59,946 bases of DNA from assembly GCA_025454525.1 (NCBI GenBank), contig JALOOG010000026.1, forward strand, positions 1 to 59,946, written 5' to 3'. Shown here one piece after another: positions 1-10,627 of this stretch. Source of the stretch: Anaerolineae bacterium (lineage in GTDB: Bacteria; Chloroflexota; Anaerolineae; Aggregatilineales; Phototrophicaceae). The notes beneath the pieces are model-generated. The model saw only the letters and a program-made list of their open reading frames with translations, made no database searches and was not told where the DNA came from. The translations under genes were made by a program, and so were the position numbers. Position 1 is the stretch's first letter; each line of letters begins with the position of its first letter.

Positions 1-2800
1 CCAATGGCCGGTATTTTGCATCTTTCGGCACATAATCTTGTAGCAATTTTAGACTAGTCGTGACCGCTGTCAGAGGACTCCGCAGATCATGCACAATCAT
101 GCGTGACAATTCCTCGCGTGCGCGTGCCAATTCTTCTTCTTCAGTTTTATTGTAAAAGACCAGCAATAACCCAATGATCTTATTTTCCTCTTGCCGCACC
201 GGGACAATTTGCCGCCGAATATGAAGTTCACCATGTTCACCACGCACCACGTAATTGACCGCCGGATATATCCGCGCTTGCGATAGGTTAACCACTAAAT
301 CTTCAACTTCTGCTTTTGAGGCAAACCCCGCCCGCTCCACCAATTCAAATGAAGGTTCTTCTAAAATCTCTAGAAGCGGCTTTTCCATCAGATCTTCATG
401 TCGCAATCCAATGAGGTCAATGCCTGGATTCGCCAAAGCGATCAGACCTTTTTCATCGATCAACATGATCGCTTCTTCCATGGCATCCAATAAAACTTGT
501 AACCGATCGCGTGCCTCGGTGATCCGATAAAATAATCGCGCATTGTCCAACGAAATCGCCGCCTGATTCGCAATTTGTGACACAAAATACGTATCTTCCG
601 GCGTAAATCCATTCAATCGCGAATTTTCTAAGGTGATCACCCCCAACGTGTCTTTACCGCGCACAATTGGCACTGATAACTGTGAGCGTACATGAGGCGC
701 AAGTTGGACATAATATTCATCATTGGCAACATCATTGGCCAAATACGTTTGCCCAGTGGCCCAAACACGACCTTGGATACCATCCTTAAACAAATCAAAA
801 TTAGCGAAGTCGTCTACTGTATATCCCCGTGATGAGACCACTTGAGGAATTTCGCCAATCTCATCGCGCAATACCACCATACCCACATCAACTTTAGTAG
901 ACTCGGTAGCATGGCCAAGCACCAATTCACAAATCACTTGAAAATCAATGGTTGAAGCCAATGAACGCCCAATCGCCGCCAACGCAAGCAACTGCTCTAC
1001 ACTCCGTTGGAATGCCTCATCCGTCATTGCGTACACCCGCGCATTAGTGATCGCTTGTGAGGCCTGATTCGCAAACGTCTTAAGCAATTCAACCTTATCT
1101 CCGGTAAATGTTTGAGGTTGATCGTAATACAAAACCAAAATCCCCAAACGCTCTTGACCTGTCACCAACGGCAACTCTACAAAAGCGCGCTTATTTTCAC
1201 GTTCCAAAATCGCTTCAATCGCGGCCGTCCGTTTATCCGTCCGCACATCACCTACGGTCAACGGAATATAAAATTGAGGCCCGTCATAACGAAACATCAA
1301 CGGATCAGGCGCATCAATCGTAAAATCATCGCTAAGTCCCGCACTTCTGACTAAGGGTAAAGTTTGTTTCGCATCATCCCAAAACAGATACACCCCTGCC
1401 GCAGTTGAATTTGCGATCATCGAAGCCGACGAGATCACCGCATCTAACACAGTTTCTGGTGACAGCGTTCCACTCAACAACGATGCAATCCGGTTCAATG
1501 TGATCAACTGTTCGGCGCGTTCCGTTTGTTGTTGATACAATTGCGCGTTTTCAATTGCAATACTACTACTTGCCGCAATCAAGTTAAGCAATCTTAGATC
1601 ATCACCGCTAAATGAGCGGTGCGAATCATAGTTATACACCACGATCGCACCCAATGTTCGACCGCCAGCCAATAACGGCACTCCCAACCATGAGTGAATG
1701 GGTGTATCTGGCACTTCTAACCCTAAATTTTTGGCTTCTCTTTCCACCCGACTTTCAATTAACAACGGTAAACCCGTAGTCAATACCCGCCCGATCAACG
1801 TATTTTGATAATCAACAATAATGTGTTTTGTCGTTTCTTCTTGACCTTGTTTGACCACCAATGGAAAATCAAGTTTTGCTTGACCGCTTTCGTTATCAAA
1901 TAGAGCGACCATGAAGTTATCAATATTTAACAGATGTGCAATCTGGATATAGATCGTTTTTAACAGTGAGGTTAAATCCAAATGCGCCCGCATGGCACGG
2001 GTAACAACCGCTAAGGTTCGCATCTCATCCAATTGCTTTCGCAATCGATATTCGTTTGTACTAAGTGCGTACAAACCTAAAATGATCAAAACGATCGCCA
2101 CAATCAAAATCACTTGCGAAGCATTGGACAGCGTATTTAACACCTCTGCCCCTAATACTCCAAATGGAATCGGCAGGATCAACACTACCACAATCCGTAG
2201 CAGATCATTACGGAATAACAAACCCACCGGGCGGCGATCAAGGTAAAATCCTAACAAGAAAATCGAAAAGTACAGCGTGACATATACCAAACTATAGGCG
2301 ATCAAAGACCAAAAAATGTCAGGACCTAAATTAGGTGGCAGTTGGCCTAAGGGTAACGCGCCCCCCAATGCCAAATACACTTGCGCCGGGGCCCAAAAAC
2401 TTAACGTGAGCCGTGAGATCACATAAACGCCTGTGCTGACATGAATAAACGCACGACGACGACCATCAGTTTCAATTTGCGCCCGTAATGCCCATGCTAT
2501 CGCACCAAATATCGCGCCGATAAAAATCGACCAAGTTGTCGCAGGTAAAACTTCCTCTGGCAGAGATAAAAATGCAAGAATACCCACCAAATGCGCCGGA
2601 CTTAGCTCACCTTCCGTAAGCAACACTCCAAAACTAAGCGCAAACGCCGTTAAAAATGCGAAGATCGTCAACCATTGAGCGTATTCGATCACGATTTCGT
2701 CAGCAGGAATATTCAATAGCAACACTAAACCTGTAAAAATTGCCAAGATCACAGGCGAAAATCTTAAAATCAATGACTTTGTGGGGCGCGATAAGGCCAT
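1..2800 (-). CDS. Membrane sensor histidine kinase with three GAF domains and a PAS domain (partial, 3' end outside window)
   Basis: The frame is open from the ATG at 2800 to the window edge, giving 933 codons without the C-terminus. The N-terminal ~225 residues are hydrophobic, with seven or so likely membrane spans. They are followed by three GAF-like modules (about 245-400, 410-570 and 575-735), each ending in the usual 'NQA..AI.NA' helix, and a PAS-like segment (about 740-860). The dimerisation/phosphoacceptor helix reads MIVHDLRSPLTAV with the phosphorylated His at residue 904. The ATPase domain would lie beyond base 1. The family autophosphorylates on His and passes phosphate to a response regulator. 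No cognate regulator is adjacent. The gene starts 26 bases past the stop of the next kinase on the same strand, so the two may be cotranscribed. The ligand is unknown. Family call is firm; signal and target are not inferable. Confidence 0.9.
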   Translation of the reverse strand, partial: MALSRPTKSLILRFSPVILAIFTGLVLLLNIPADEIVIEYAQWLTIFAFLTAFALSFGVLLTEGELSPAHLVGILAFLSLPEEVLPATTWSIFIGAIFGAIAWALRAQIETDGRRRAFIHVSTGVYVISRLTLSFWAPAQVYLALGGALPLGQLPPNLGPDIFWSLIAYSLVYVTLYFSIFLLGFYLDRRPVGLLFRNDLLRIVVVLILPIPFGVLGAEVLNTLSNASQVILIVAIVLIILGLYALSTNEYRLRKQLDEMRTLAVVTRAMRAHLDLTSLLKTIYIQIAHLLNIDNFMVALFDNESGQAKLDFPLVVKQGQEETTKHIIVDYQNTLIGRVLTTGLPLLIESRVEREAKNLGLEVPDTPIHSWLGVPLLAGGRTLGAIVVYNYDSHRSFSGDDLRLLNLIAASSSIAIENAQLYQQQTERAEQLITLNRIASLLSGTLSPETVLDAVISSASMIANSTAAGVYLFWDDAKQTLPLVRSAGLSDDFTIDAPDPLMFRYDGPQFYIPLTVGDVRTDKRTAAIEAILERENKRAFVELPLVTGQERLGILVLYYDQPQTFTGDKVELLKTFANQASQAITNARVYAMTDEAFQRSVEQLLALAAIGRSLASTIDFQVICELVLGHATESTKVDVGMVVLRDEIGEIPQVVSSRGYTVDDFANFDLFKDGIQGRVWATGQTYLANDVANDEYYVQLAPHVRSQLSVPIVRGKDTLGVITLENSRLNGFTPEDTYFVSQIANQAAISLDNARLFYRITEARDRLQVLLDAMEEAIMLIDEKGLIALANPGIDLIGLRHEDLMEKPLLEILEEPSFELVERAGFASKAEVEDLVVNLSQARIYPAVNYVVRGEHGELHIRRQIVPVRQEENKIIGLLLVFYNKTEEEELARAREELSRMIVHDLRSPLTAVTTSLKLLQDYVPKDAKYRPL

Positions 2801-2826
2801 CACTATTCCCTAACTTTTAATAACTT

Positions 2827-5800
2827 TTAATGAACCACAGGGAGCGTAAACGCAAAGCTGGCCCCAGACATCGGCGGCTCTGCCTCCACCCAAATCCGCT
2901 CACCATGCGCCTCTAATACCAACTTACAGAACGTCAACCCAATTCCCGTCCCTTTTCGACCGCGATTCGGTTTATTGTTCGCCACTTGTCGGAACTTCTC
3001 AAACACCCTGTCCCGTTCATCCGACGGAATCCCTCTCCCGCTATCCGCCACCCGCATCAATACCCGTTTAGCATGATCGATCACTCTTCCTTCGATCAAG
3101 ATCGTACCCCCTTGGGGTGAATATCGGATCGCATTATCTACCAAGTTTTGAATCACCCGCTGAATTTTATCTTCATCAATCAGCACATTCGGGAGCGTTT
3201 CCGGCAATTCTAACACCACCTTTAGCTCTGCGTCCTCTAACAAGCGTCCTGTTGCCTCTAACACTTTGTTGACCAAATCATTTAGGTTGACTGATGACCG
3301 ATTCAACGGGAGACTACGGTTTTCTAGCTTAGAAATATCCAACAAGCTGTCTACCAATGTCAGTAGCCCGCTGGTACTGTTAATCGCGACATCCAGCGCC
3401 GGAAGCAACATATCTTCGATCGATAGATCTTGTGGATCAAGCAAAATATCCTTGCTAAACGATAGACCGCTAAAAATCGCGGTTAGCGGCCCACGTAGAT
3501 CATGAATCACCATTTGAGTAATCTCTTCACGATAAGCTTCTAACAGTTTTTCTTCAGTAATATCGCGTAAGATGATCAAACGTCCCATCATACGATTATG
3601 GTTATCCCAAACCGGTGATGACACTTCCTCAATGTGCGTTAACTGACCCCGATGCCGAAGTTCAAATTGACGACGGATGATTTTTTCGGGTTCTAAACGC
3701 AAGATCCGCGCCATGTTGCGTAAACCTTCACTGGCATCCATCGTATCTTGATTTTCTTCGATCCGCCGTAGCAAAACCATCACAAAATTCTCGCCCACCG
3801 CGTCTGAAAGATCTAATTTTAAGATCGTTTCGGCGGTAGCGTTAGCTTGCACCAAGTTCCCTTGCTCATCTAAGAAAATAATCCCATCGCTTGAGGAGTC
3901 CAAAAAGACCTTCAAGCGCTGAGTGCTAGAGAGAACACGCTCATACAACAGGGTATTTTCAAGGTGTCCCGCCGATTGGATCGTCAATAATTCTAGCGTG
4001 TTCACTTCATAAGTGAGATCCGCCCGTGGACGTGCAAAGGCCACACATAACACCTCTCGCACCCGCCCACCATGTTTAATCGGCGCAGCAATGATCGACG
4101 TATAATCCAAGCTACTATCGGGAATTTCCTTAAAGCTTTCATGTCCACGGGTATTGTGAATCACATAGATTTCCCCTTTTTCAGCCGTAGTGATTGGAAT
4201 CACATCCGGCAAAAACGGAAACGCATTGATAAACCCGCTCTCTGTTCGTCGCATCCCACCAAATAAGGTAAGCTCTTCGCTATCCTCTGGATAACCATAA
4301 ATCACCGCGTATTCACTGTTTAAAACCGTCAACGTCGCTTGTAACACAGCATTGATCACGGTACGCCGATCGGTGTTACTAGATAATTTTAATGACAGAT
4401 GCCGTAAATGGGTTAGTGTCTCAATTTGACGTTGACGCTCTTGTAACAAACGGGCATTTTGGATACTGATCACCGCATGACCGGCCAAACTTTGTAAGAA
4501 GTCCGCGTGTTCATGCGTAAAAAAGTCCAACTGTGAACTTTCCAGATCTAACACGCCGATCACCTGATCGTCCTTCATCAACGGCACGACTAAGGACGAA
4601 AGATACATGCCTTGAGTAAACGTCGCGAGATAATCCTTCACTTGACGATTATCCGGGATCAAGATCACTTGGCGCGTTTTAGCCACCCGCCCCATCACAC
4701 CACTATGAGAGGCACGCTTTACCTGTTGTGTTTGCACCCGTCCATCGATGTTTTCTTGACCAATAATCTGAAAATCACCGTCATTATTGACCAATGCCAA
4801 CGCAGCCATATCCGCTTGTGTAGCGCGAATTGCCGCATCTAATACATTCCCAATCAACTGTTCGACATTCAACGCGCTTGAGATCTGACGCGCAATATCT
4901 TCAATAAACGCCAGTTGATGCAATCTCTTCTGGAGGGCTTCTTGTACAAATCGATATTGTAAGGCGTTATGGATCTGCACAGAGATTTGATTAGTGGTGA
5001 GTTCTAACAACCGGATCTGGCTTTCCCCAAACCGATGCGGTGTTCCCAACATCACCACGCCGATTCGTTTATTCTCCACCACCATCGGCGCGATCACCAA
5101 CGACTCATTATCGGTATCAATCATAAACCGCCCCAGATCACGAGACACATCTTCGCGCCCATAAAATTGAGGCATGACATCCAACTGACTTAATTCCGGG
5201 ACTTGCCGAATGTTAAGCCGATAACTGACACCATATAACCGGATGATCTGCTCATCTTCTTCATACAACCCAATATAAGCATGATCGACTTCCATCATAT
5301 GGCGCATCAAATCCAACACACCACCGATCACCTGTTCCAATTCCAAACTTGACGTAGAAATCCGCGAAAGATGTACCAGTTGCGCTTGTTCAGAAGCATA
5401 CACTTCTAACGCACGCAACAATTCCGCATTATCCAACGCAGCGGTAATTTGATACGACAACGCCTCCAACAAATCGATCTCTGAACTCCGATAATAATGC
5501 GGATTCTTGAAGTACAACACCATGACACCCACGGTCGCGTTTCCCGAACGTAACGCTAACTCTAATTTTGAGCGATACTCCCCTATCCGACCGTCGTCTT
5601 GTAATTCAGCATCCTCCACCATCATCACGTTCGTAACCGTTTTGATCAGTTCCGTCACCACTTGCGTGGCTTGGCCATTTGCGCTCAGTTGGGCCTCATG
5701 CTCAGGCAAAATATTGATTGTGTGCGTCAAACTAAGCTGTTGCCGATTATCCTCATTGAGATAAAACACAGCCATGCGATCTGCTTGTGAGATCTGCATC

Positions 5801-7146
5801 GCAACTTCACTCGCGGCCTTAATCGTGGTCAACACATCCGTGTTAAACACCACATTTTGAATAAATTGATTGATCCGCGCCAAATTTTTCGACATTTCAA
5901 GGCTACGGTTATATAAAACCGCATTCCGAATCGTTAAGCCCGCCTGATTCGTGACATTCTGCACCAAACTAATTTCATCAGAGGTAAAATTCGGCTTATT
6001 TCGCGATCCCAAACAGACCGCCCCTAGCAATTTTTCCCGTGCCATCAACGGCACGCCCAAAAACGACATATAATCGTTAGGCATTTTCAGCCCTTGCGCG
6101 GCATATTCCGCCCGATTTTCCATAGTGATATGGAGCATTAAGCCGCGCCCCGCTACAAAGTAAGTCATCGGGGATGTTTCTGGGGATGAAACAGTCGGAT
6201 CTTTCCGAACACCATCTTCAATTGCCAAAGGAAATTCCAACAGATTCAAATGTGGGTCATACAACACCACATAATAAAGCGACACATCCACAATCCGGCT
6301 GATTCGTTGATGAATCGCGATCAATACCTCATCAATATCCAGATTCGACGCAATATCTTTTCCAATCGTATCCAAAGTTGAAAGATGTTCGATCCGTTTA
6401 ATCAAGCTTTGTTGCGTCCGATAAACCTCAAAATATCGGAATGCTTGGATAGTCACCACCCACATCATCAATGAAAACGGAAATAGCCCTGAATTTAAGA
6501 GAAATACCCCCATCGCAGGCGCAACCATCAACAAGAGCAATTCTTGGAAGATCCGCCGCCGCTGCCCCACCGACCAAAATAACCGTGCGCGGATCTCCGG
6601 CGTGATCGGCACATACAACATCCCGATGATCTGCGTCATCATCAACCCACAGATCATCGCTACCCCCAATTGCAATGCCTCTAAGAGGTTGATCGCCACA
6701 TACGGGGTACTAGCCCCGATCCACCGCAACACTGTTTCAGCCGTGAGCATCCCCCACGCGACAATCGTAAACCGCCCTATCGCAGTAAAAACGATCTGCG
6801 ATCGCGGCACATGGTCATATTGCCAACGCCCCCCGATCACCAATCGCAACAGGGCCGTAACTGTGCATCCCACCGCGATCACGATCAGCGCAGGGAACAC
6901 CGCAATCGCCACCCAGATGATCAATGCCACAAAGTTGAGATAACCTGCCCACAAACCATTTTCAAGTTTTCCTGCCAAAACATCGGCAAACACAAATACC
7001 GCCGTTACGATCATGACCGCTAACAGCAATTCCGGTTGTGATACCCAAGCTTGATCCCCTGTGATTTCCCCCAGTGTGATCACCAACACCGGAATAACAC
7101 TCAACAGGAAACGACCAAAATTTTGGAGAGACGGGTTAATAGTCAA
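2827..7146 (-). CDS. Giant membrane sensor histidine kinase with five GAF domains, PAS, HisKA and HATPase
   Basis: A 1439-residue hybrid of membrane and cytosolic sensors. Residues 1-240 hold multiple hydrophobic spans. Five GAF-like modules follow (about 250-415, 425-580, 590-745, 760-910, 920-1070), then a PAS module opening 'DGIIFLDEQGNLVQANA' (about 1075-1200). HisKA has the H-box MVIHDLRGPLTAI with His1215. The HATPase domain shows the N box (DNAIRYSP), the G1 box (DSGRGIP) and the G2 box (KGTGIGLTFCK). The start used is a TTG at 7146, because there is no in-frame ATG nearby and a TATAAT box lies about 45 bases upstream; a slightly downstream start is possible. It shares its general plan with the kinase at 1-2800 but has two more GAF modules, suggesting an expanded tandem pair. 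Cyclic nucleotide, redox or small-molecule sensing by the GAFs is possible but not shown by the sequence. Confidence 0.92.
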   Translation of the reverse strand: MTINPSLQNFGRFLLSVIPVLVITLGEITGDQAWVSQPELLLAVMIVTAVFVFADVLAGKLENGLWAGYLNFVALIIWVAIAVFPALIVIAVGCTVTALLRLVIGGRWQYDHVPRSQIVFTAIGRFTIVAWGMLTAETVLRWIGASTPYVAINLLEALQLGVAMICGLMMTQIIGMLYVPITPEIRARLFWSVGQRRRIFQELLLLMVAPAMGVFLLNSGLFPFSLMMWVVTIQAFRYFEVYRTQQSLIKRIEHLSTLDTIGKDIASNLDIDEVLIAIHQRISRIVDVSLYYVVLYDPHLNLLEFPLAIEDGVRKDPTVSSPETSPMTYFVAGRGLMLHITMENRAEYAAQGLKMPNDYMSFLGVPLMAREKLLGAVCLGSRNKPNFTSDEISLVQNVTNQAGLTIRNAVLYNRSLEMSKNLARINQFIQNVVFNTDVLTTIKAASEVAMQISQADRMAVFYLNEDNRQQLSLTHTINILPEHEAQLSANGQATQVVTELIKTVTNVMMVEDAELQDDGRIGEYRSKLELALRSGNATVGVMVLYFKNPHYYRSSEIDLLEALSYQITAALDNAELLRALEVYASEQAQLVHLSRISTSSLELEQVIGGVLDLMRHMMEVDHAYIGLYEEDEQIIRLYGVSYRLNIRQVPELSQLDVMPQFYGREDVSRDLGRFMIDTDNESLVIAPMVVENKRIGVVMLGTPHRFGESQIRLLELTTNQISVQIHNALQYRFVQEALQKRLHQLAFIEDIARQISSALNVEQLIGNVLDAAIRATQADMAALALVNNDGDFQIIGQENIDGRVQTQQVKRASHSGVMGRVAKTRQVILIPDNRQVKDYLATFTQGMYLSSLVVPLMKDDQVIGVLDLESSQLDFFTHEHADFLQSLAGHAVISIQNARLLQERQRQIETLTHLRHLSLKLSSNTDRRTVINAVLQATLTVLNSEYAVIYGYPEDSEELTLFGGMRRTESGFINAFPFLPDVIPITTAEKGEIYVIHNTRGHESFKEIPDSSLDYTSIIAAPIKHGGRVREVLCVAFARPRADLTYEVNTLELLTIQSAGHLENTLLYERVLSSTQRLKVFLDSSSDGIIFLDEQGNLVQANATAETILKLDLSDAVGENFVMVLLRRIEENQDTMDASEGLRNMARILRLEPEKIIRRQFELRHRGQLTHIEEVSSPVWDNHNRMMGRLIILRDITEEKLLEAYREEITQMVIHDLRGPLTAIFSGLSFSKDILLDPQDLSIEDMLLPALDVAINSTSGLLTLVDSLLDISKLENRSLPLNRSSVNLNDLVNKVLEATGRLLEDAELKVVLELPETLPNVLIDEDKIQRVIQNLVDNAIRYSPQGGTILIEGRVIDHAKRVLMRVADSGRGIPSDERDRVFEKFRQVANNKPNRGRKGTGIGLTFCKLVLEAHGERIWVEAEPPMSGASFAFTLPVVH

Positions 7147-7188
7147 GGGGTTTACCCATTTATTAATCGTTGATGTGAAACACCCACT

Positions 7189-7216
7189 ATTATAAGCAGA
7201 AAATCGCGATTCTAAA
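7189..7216 (-). promoter_or_regulatory. Probable promoter of the five-GAF histidine kinase
   Basis: On the minus strand a perfect TATAAT occupies 7189-7194, with a weak -35-like TTTAGA at 7211-7216 (16-base spacer). It sits about 43 bases ahead of the TTG start at 7146. Only the -10 is convincing. Confidence 0.45.
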
Positions 7217-7269
7217 CGTGAAACATTTTATTTTTGATCCCGTAGCCCAATCGTTGAGTAACCGTCAAG

Positions 7270-7300
7270 TTACAGCGCATGTGGCACGCTATAGTATAAT
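7270..7300 (+). promoter_or_regulatory. Probable promoter of the PKD lipoprotein gene
   Basis: Plus strand TATAAT at 7295-7300 with TTACAG at 7270-7275 as a weak -35 (19-base spacer). Transcription would begin near 7307, just upstream of the ATG at 7339. This supports that start over the longer open frame beginning at 7306. Confidence 0.45.
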
Positions 7301-7338
7301 CGAGAATGTCGTTTTTAGCTTACTGCAAAGGATTCCCT

Positions 7339-10300
7339 ATGTCACTGTCTCGGACAATCCTAGCCCTTGTGCTAGTCGTGTTCTTGGCGGCCTGCAATCT
7401 GACGAGTTCGCCAGAGGAACCAATCGTGAACACCCCGGTTGCAACCAATACGGCGACGCTTGCGCTTACCCCAGGATCTACAGGCTTCCCGACCGCCATT
7501 ACGGTCACAAGCCTTCCCGGATTTACCCAACAAGCGCCCCCCACCTCGATCGGATTTGTCCCCACCGCCCAAATTTTGCCGACTGCCCAAGGCACGATCA
7601 GCATCTTTATCGTTTCACCCATCCCCGGTAACATCCTCGCGGGCAATGTGAACGTTTTAGGATCAGCGCTTCATCCCAACTTCCTCCAATATTATCTGGA
7701 ATATGGCCCTGATCCCAATCCTAATAACCTTTGGTACACCATCGGAGGCGCACGCCTTACACCCGTCTCCAATAGCTTATTAGGGATCTGGTCTACCAAC
7801 ACGATCCCCGATGGCCCCTATCAGTTGCGCTTGCGTGTATTCTTACGCGACGGCACGATCACCCAAACGGTGGTAAATAACTTGCGCGTTCAAAACACCG
7901 CGCCCACCCTTGCCCCGACTCCCACCCAAGCAAACTTGATCCCACGCCCCAACGCAGCCTTTAGCGCCAGTCAATACCAAGGCAAAGCACAATTTACCGT
8001 CAGCTTCACCAACTTCTCCAGCGGTAACATCACTGGTTATAGTTGGGATTTTGGGGATGGCACCACCAGCAATGAACGTAATCCCGTTCATACTTTCCGC
8101 AACCCCGGTGAGTACCTTGTCACCCTGGTCGCCTTTGGCCCCGGTGGACGATCGAACGCCGCCCAAGCCACGATCAACGTATTGAGCGCCGATCCACCCA
8201 TCGCTGACTTTACCGCCAACCCCACCACGGGTACAGCACCTTTACGGGTACAATTTACCAATCGTTCCAGTGGCCAAATTACCCGGTTTGTCTGGGATTT
8301 TGGAGACGGGGTTTCTAGTAACGAGCGTGATCCAGTCCACACTTTTGAATATCGTCCCGAAAATCAAGGCCAATACAACGTGATCTTGACCGCACGCGGC
8401 CCAGGCGGGGTTTCACGTAAACGTCTAACGATCACCGTGCAGAATCCGCGCCAACCCGCCCCCGTAGCCAACTTTGAGCCACGCACGGCCACCGGAAATG
8501 CACCCTTTACCGTTCAGTTTACCGACCGTTCCACAGGCGCGATCACCGGGTATACATGGGACTTTGGTGATAATACAGGCAGCACCTCCCAAAACCCTTC
8601 ACACACCTATGTCAGTGAAGGCACATACACCGTAACCTTGACCGTTTCAGGAGAAGGTGGATCAACCTCAATCACCGGGACGATCACCGTCACCCGTCCG
8701 CCACAGGCCCCCGACGCACAATTCACCATGAGTCCCTTAGAAGGCCCGGCCCCGCTAACCGTTCAATTTACCGACACCTCAGTCGGTACGGTAAACAGCC
8801 GCTTATGGGAATTTGGCAATGGGGAGACCAGCACCGTCCCCAACCCGCGCATCACCTTCACCAACCCCGGCTCATACACGATCCGCTTGACCGTGACGGG
8901 TGCAAACAACCTCTCTGATTTTACGACTCAAACGCTTTCGGTCTTTGAGCCGATCCGTCCGCCGAATGCTGATTTCACCGCCAATCCGCCAGAAGGCCCA
9001 GCTCCCTTAGACGTTACCTTTAACAACCTCTCGTCCGGTACAAACATCACCTACTTATGGAACTTTGGTGACGGCAATACCAGCACTGAGTCCGGTGCAA
9101 CGCTCATCCATCGTTACCAGAACGCCGGAGATTATTCCGTCACCTTAACCGTGACCAACGCGCAAGGACAAAGCGATACCCATCAACTCACCGTGCGCGT
9201 TTTGGCCGTCGCACCGCCGACCTCAACACCCGCCCCGGCCACTTCCACCGCTGAAATCCCAACCGCGACTTTCACAGTAGAAGCACCGACGGCAACGTTT
9301 ACGGTTGAGGCCCCAACCGCAACCTTTACACCTGAACCTCCCACGGCCACCGCGACCGCCGCCCCTGTCGCTCCGATCGCGGACTTCAGTTTCGGCAATC
9401 CTCCCGGTGATCCCTTAGTTTTCCAATTCACCGATCTCTCACAAGGCACGGTGACATCGCGGGTATGGACGTTCGGTGATCCAAATGGATCTACCAGCAC
9501 CGATCAAAATCCGTCTTTTGCCTATCCGGGGCCCGGGACTTACACAGTTACTTTAACGGTAGCAAACGACGGCGGATCAAACAGCATCTCTAAAGATGTG
9601 GTGATCATTGCACCGACCGCGACCACCGCCCCACCCCCAACCGCTGATTTCACCTTTGACAACAGCACGGACTTAACCGTTCAGTTCACCGACGCATCCA
9701 CAGGTGCATCTCCGATCGTCGCTTGGTCATGGGATTTTGGAGACGGTTCAGCGCTCAATACCGAACAAAACCCGCTTTACACTTTTAGCGCGGGTGGGAT
9801 CTATTCGGTCATTTTGACCATCACAGATCAAAACGGACAAACCGCTTCAATCACCCAAGAGGTAGAAGTCACCGAACCTCAAGACGATAGCATCGCCGAT
9901 ACGACCCCAGTCCTACCAGAGTTAGACTTAGGGACATTGGCCGGTATCGCCAGTGCCAATCCCGGTTTGAACCCGAATGCGTTTACCTTTGCTGGGGATG
10001 CAACCGTAGCCGATCCTGACTTCCTCCGCCCATTTGCCGACGGCGGTACGGTGGATGATCCGCGTAGCTATCTTGACCCGACCATTCAAGCGTTTATCGA
10101 TAGCGGCAGCTTTGCTCAAACCAGTGTTGCCTCTGGTTTCTTAGTCCGTCAACTGGTGCAAGACACCGCCGACGGATGCAACGGAGAAACCTTGTTCCAA
10201 TGTGAACTCACCCGCTCTAATGCAGCCGTTGTCGTGATCAGTGTCGGTTATCAAGATGCACGACAAGGCACCACACCAGAGGATTTCCGTGCCAATCTTG

Positions 10301-10620
10301 AGATCTTAGTCGATCAAGCCACCGCACGCGGGGTGATTCCGGTGTTACTCACCGTACAAAACCGCCCGGGCAACGAAGATTTGATCCGTCCGATCAACGA
10401 ACAGATCATCGAAGTCGCCGAATCGCGTGATTTACCCGTCGTCAACATCTGGCGTATGGTAAACGACATCAACGGACTTGACGGCAATGCACTAAGTGTT
10501 TTTGGAGGCGGCGCAGATGTATTAACCGCCGAAACCATCGACATTTACGGGCAAAACAGCCGTAATTTCTACGTCTTAGATGTTCTCCATGCCATCCGCC
10601 AACAAGTGTTAGGTCAATAA
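7339..10620 (+). CDS. Secreted lipoprotein with seven PKD repeats and a C-terminal SGNH-hydrolase-like domain
   Basis: The chosen ATG gives 1093 residues starting with a lipoprotein signal peptide: hydrophobic stretch then lipobox LAAC, lipidated Cys19. A longer frame from 7306 would bury this signal. An Ig-like module (about 80-190) is followed by seven PKD-type beta-sandwich repeats marked by W-D/E/N/T-F-G motifs, near bases 8044, 8290, 8560, 8808, 9058, 9466 and 9728. Repeats 5 and 6 are separated by a Pro/Thr-rich linker with a repeated 'PTATFTVEA' unit (bases ~9230-9365). The C-terminal ~200 residues resemble an SGNH/GDSL fold: a strand 'VVVISVGYQDA' where the family has GxND, then 'VIPVLLTVQ', then a final block ending '..LDVLHAI'. 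No clear GDS nucleophile motif is visible, so activity is doubtful. It is probably displayed at the cell surface for adhesion or glycan binding; that role is inference. Confidence 0.85.
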   Translation: MSLSRTILALVLVVFLAACNLTSSPEEPIVNTPVATNTATLALTPGSTGFPTAITVTSLPGFTQQAPPTSIGFVPTAQILPTAQGTISIFIVSPIPGNILAGNVNVLGSALHPNFLQYYLEYGPDPNPNNLWYTIGGARLTPVSNSLLGIWSTNTIPDGPYQLRLRVFLRDGTITQTVVNNLRVQNTAPTLAPTPTQANLIPRPNAAFSASQYQGKAQFTVSFTNFSSGNITGYSWDFGDGTTSNERNPVHTFRNPGEYLVTLVAFGPGGRSNAAQATINVLSADPPIADFTANPTTGTAPLRVQFTNRSSGQITRFVWDFGDGVSSNERDPVHTFEYRPENQGQYNVILTARGPGGVSRKRLTITVQNPRQPAPVANFEPRTATGNAPFTVQFTDRSTGAITGYTWDFGDNTGSTSQNPSHTYVSEGTYTVTLTVSGEGGSTSITGTITVTRPPQAPDAQFTMSPLEGPAPLTVQFTDTSVGTVNSRLWEFGNGETSTVPNPRITFTNPGSYTIRLTVTGANNLSDFTTQTLSVFEPIRPPNADFTANPPEGPAPLDVTFNNLSSGTNITYLWNFGDGNTSTESGATLIHRYQNAGDYSVTLTVTNAQGQSDTHQLTVRVLAVAPPTSTPAPATSTAEIPTATFTVEAPTATFTVEAPTATFTPEPPTATATAAPVAPIADFSFGNPPGDPLVFQFTDLSQGTVTSRVWTFGDPNGSTSTDQNPSFAYPGPGTYTVTLTVANDGGSNSISKDVVIIAPTATTAPPPTADFTFDNSTDLTVQFTDASTGASPIVAWSWDFGDGSALNTEQNPLYTFSAGGIYSVILTITDQNGQTASITQEVEVTEPQDDSIADTTPVLPELDLGTLAGIASANPGLNPNAFTFAGDATVADPDFLRPFADGGTVDDPRSYLDPTIQAFIDSGSFAQTSVASGFLVRQLVQDTADGCNGETLFQCELTRSNAAVVVISVGYQDARQGTTPEDFRANLEILVDQATARGVIPVLLTVQNRPGNEDLIRPINEQIIEVAESRDLPVVNIWRMVNDINGLDGNALSVFGGGADVLTAETIDIYGQNSRNFYVLDVLHAIRQQVLGQ

Positions 10621-10627
10621 CAGGCTT

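Noticed and set aside
7218-7631. 137-codon plus-strand ORF overlapping the PKD lipoprotein start
   Set aside because: Out of frame with a clear lipoprotein signal, and its sequence is a Pro/Arg-rich shadow.
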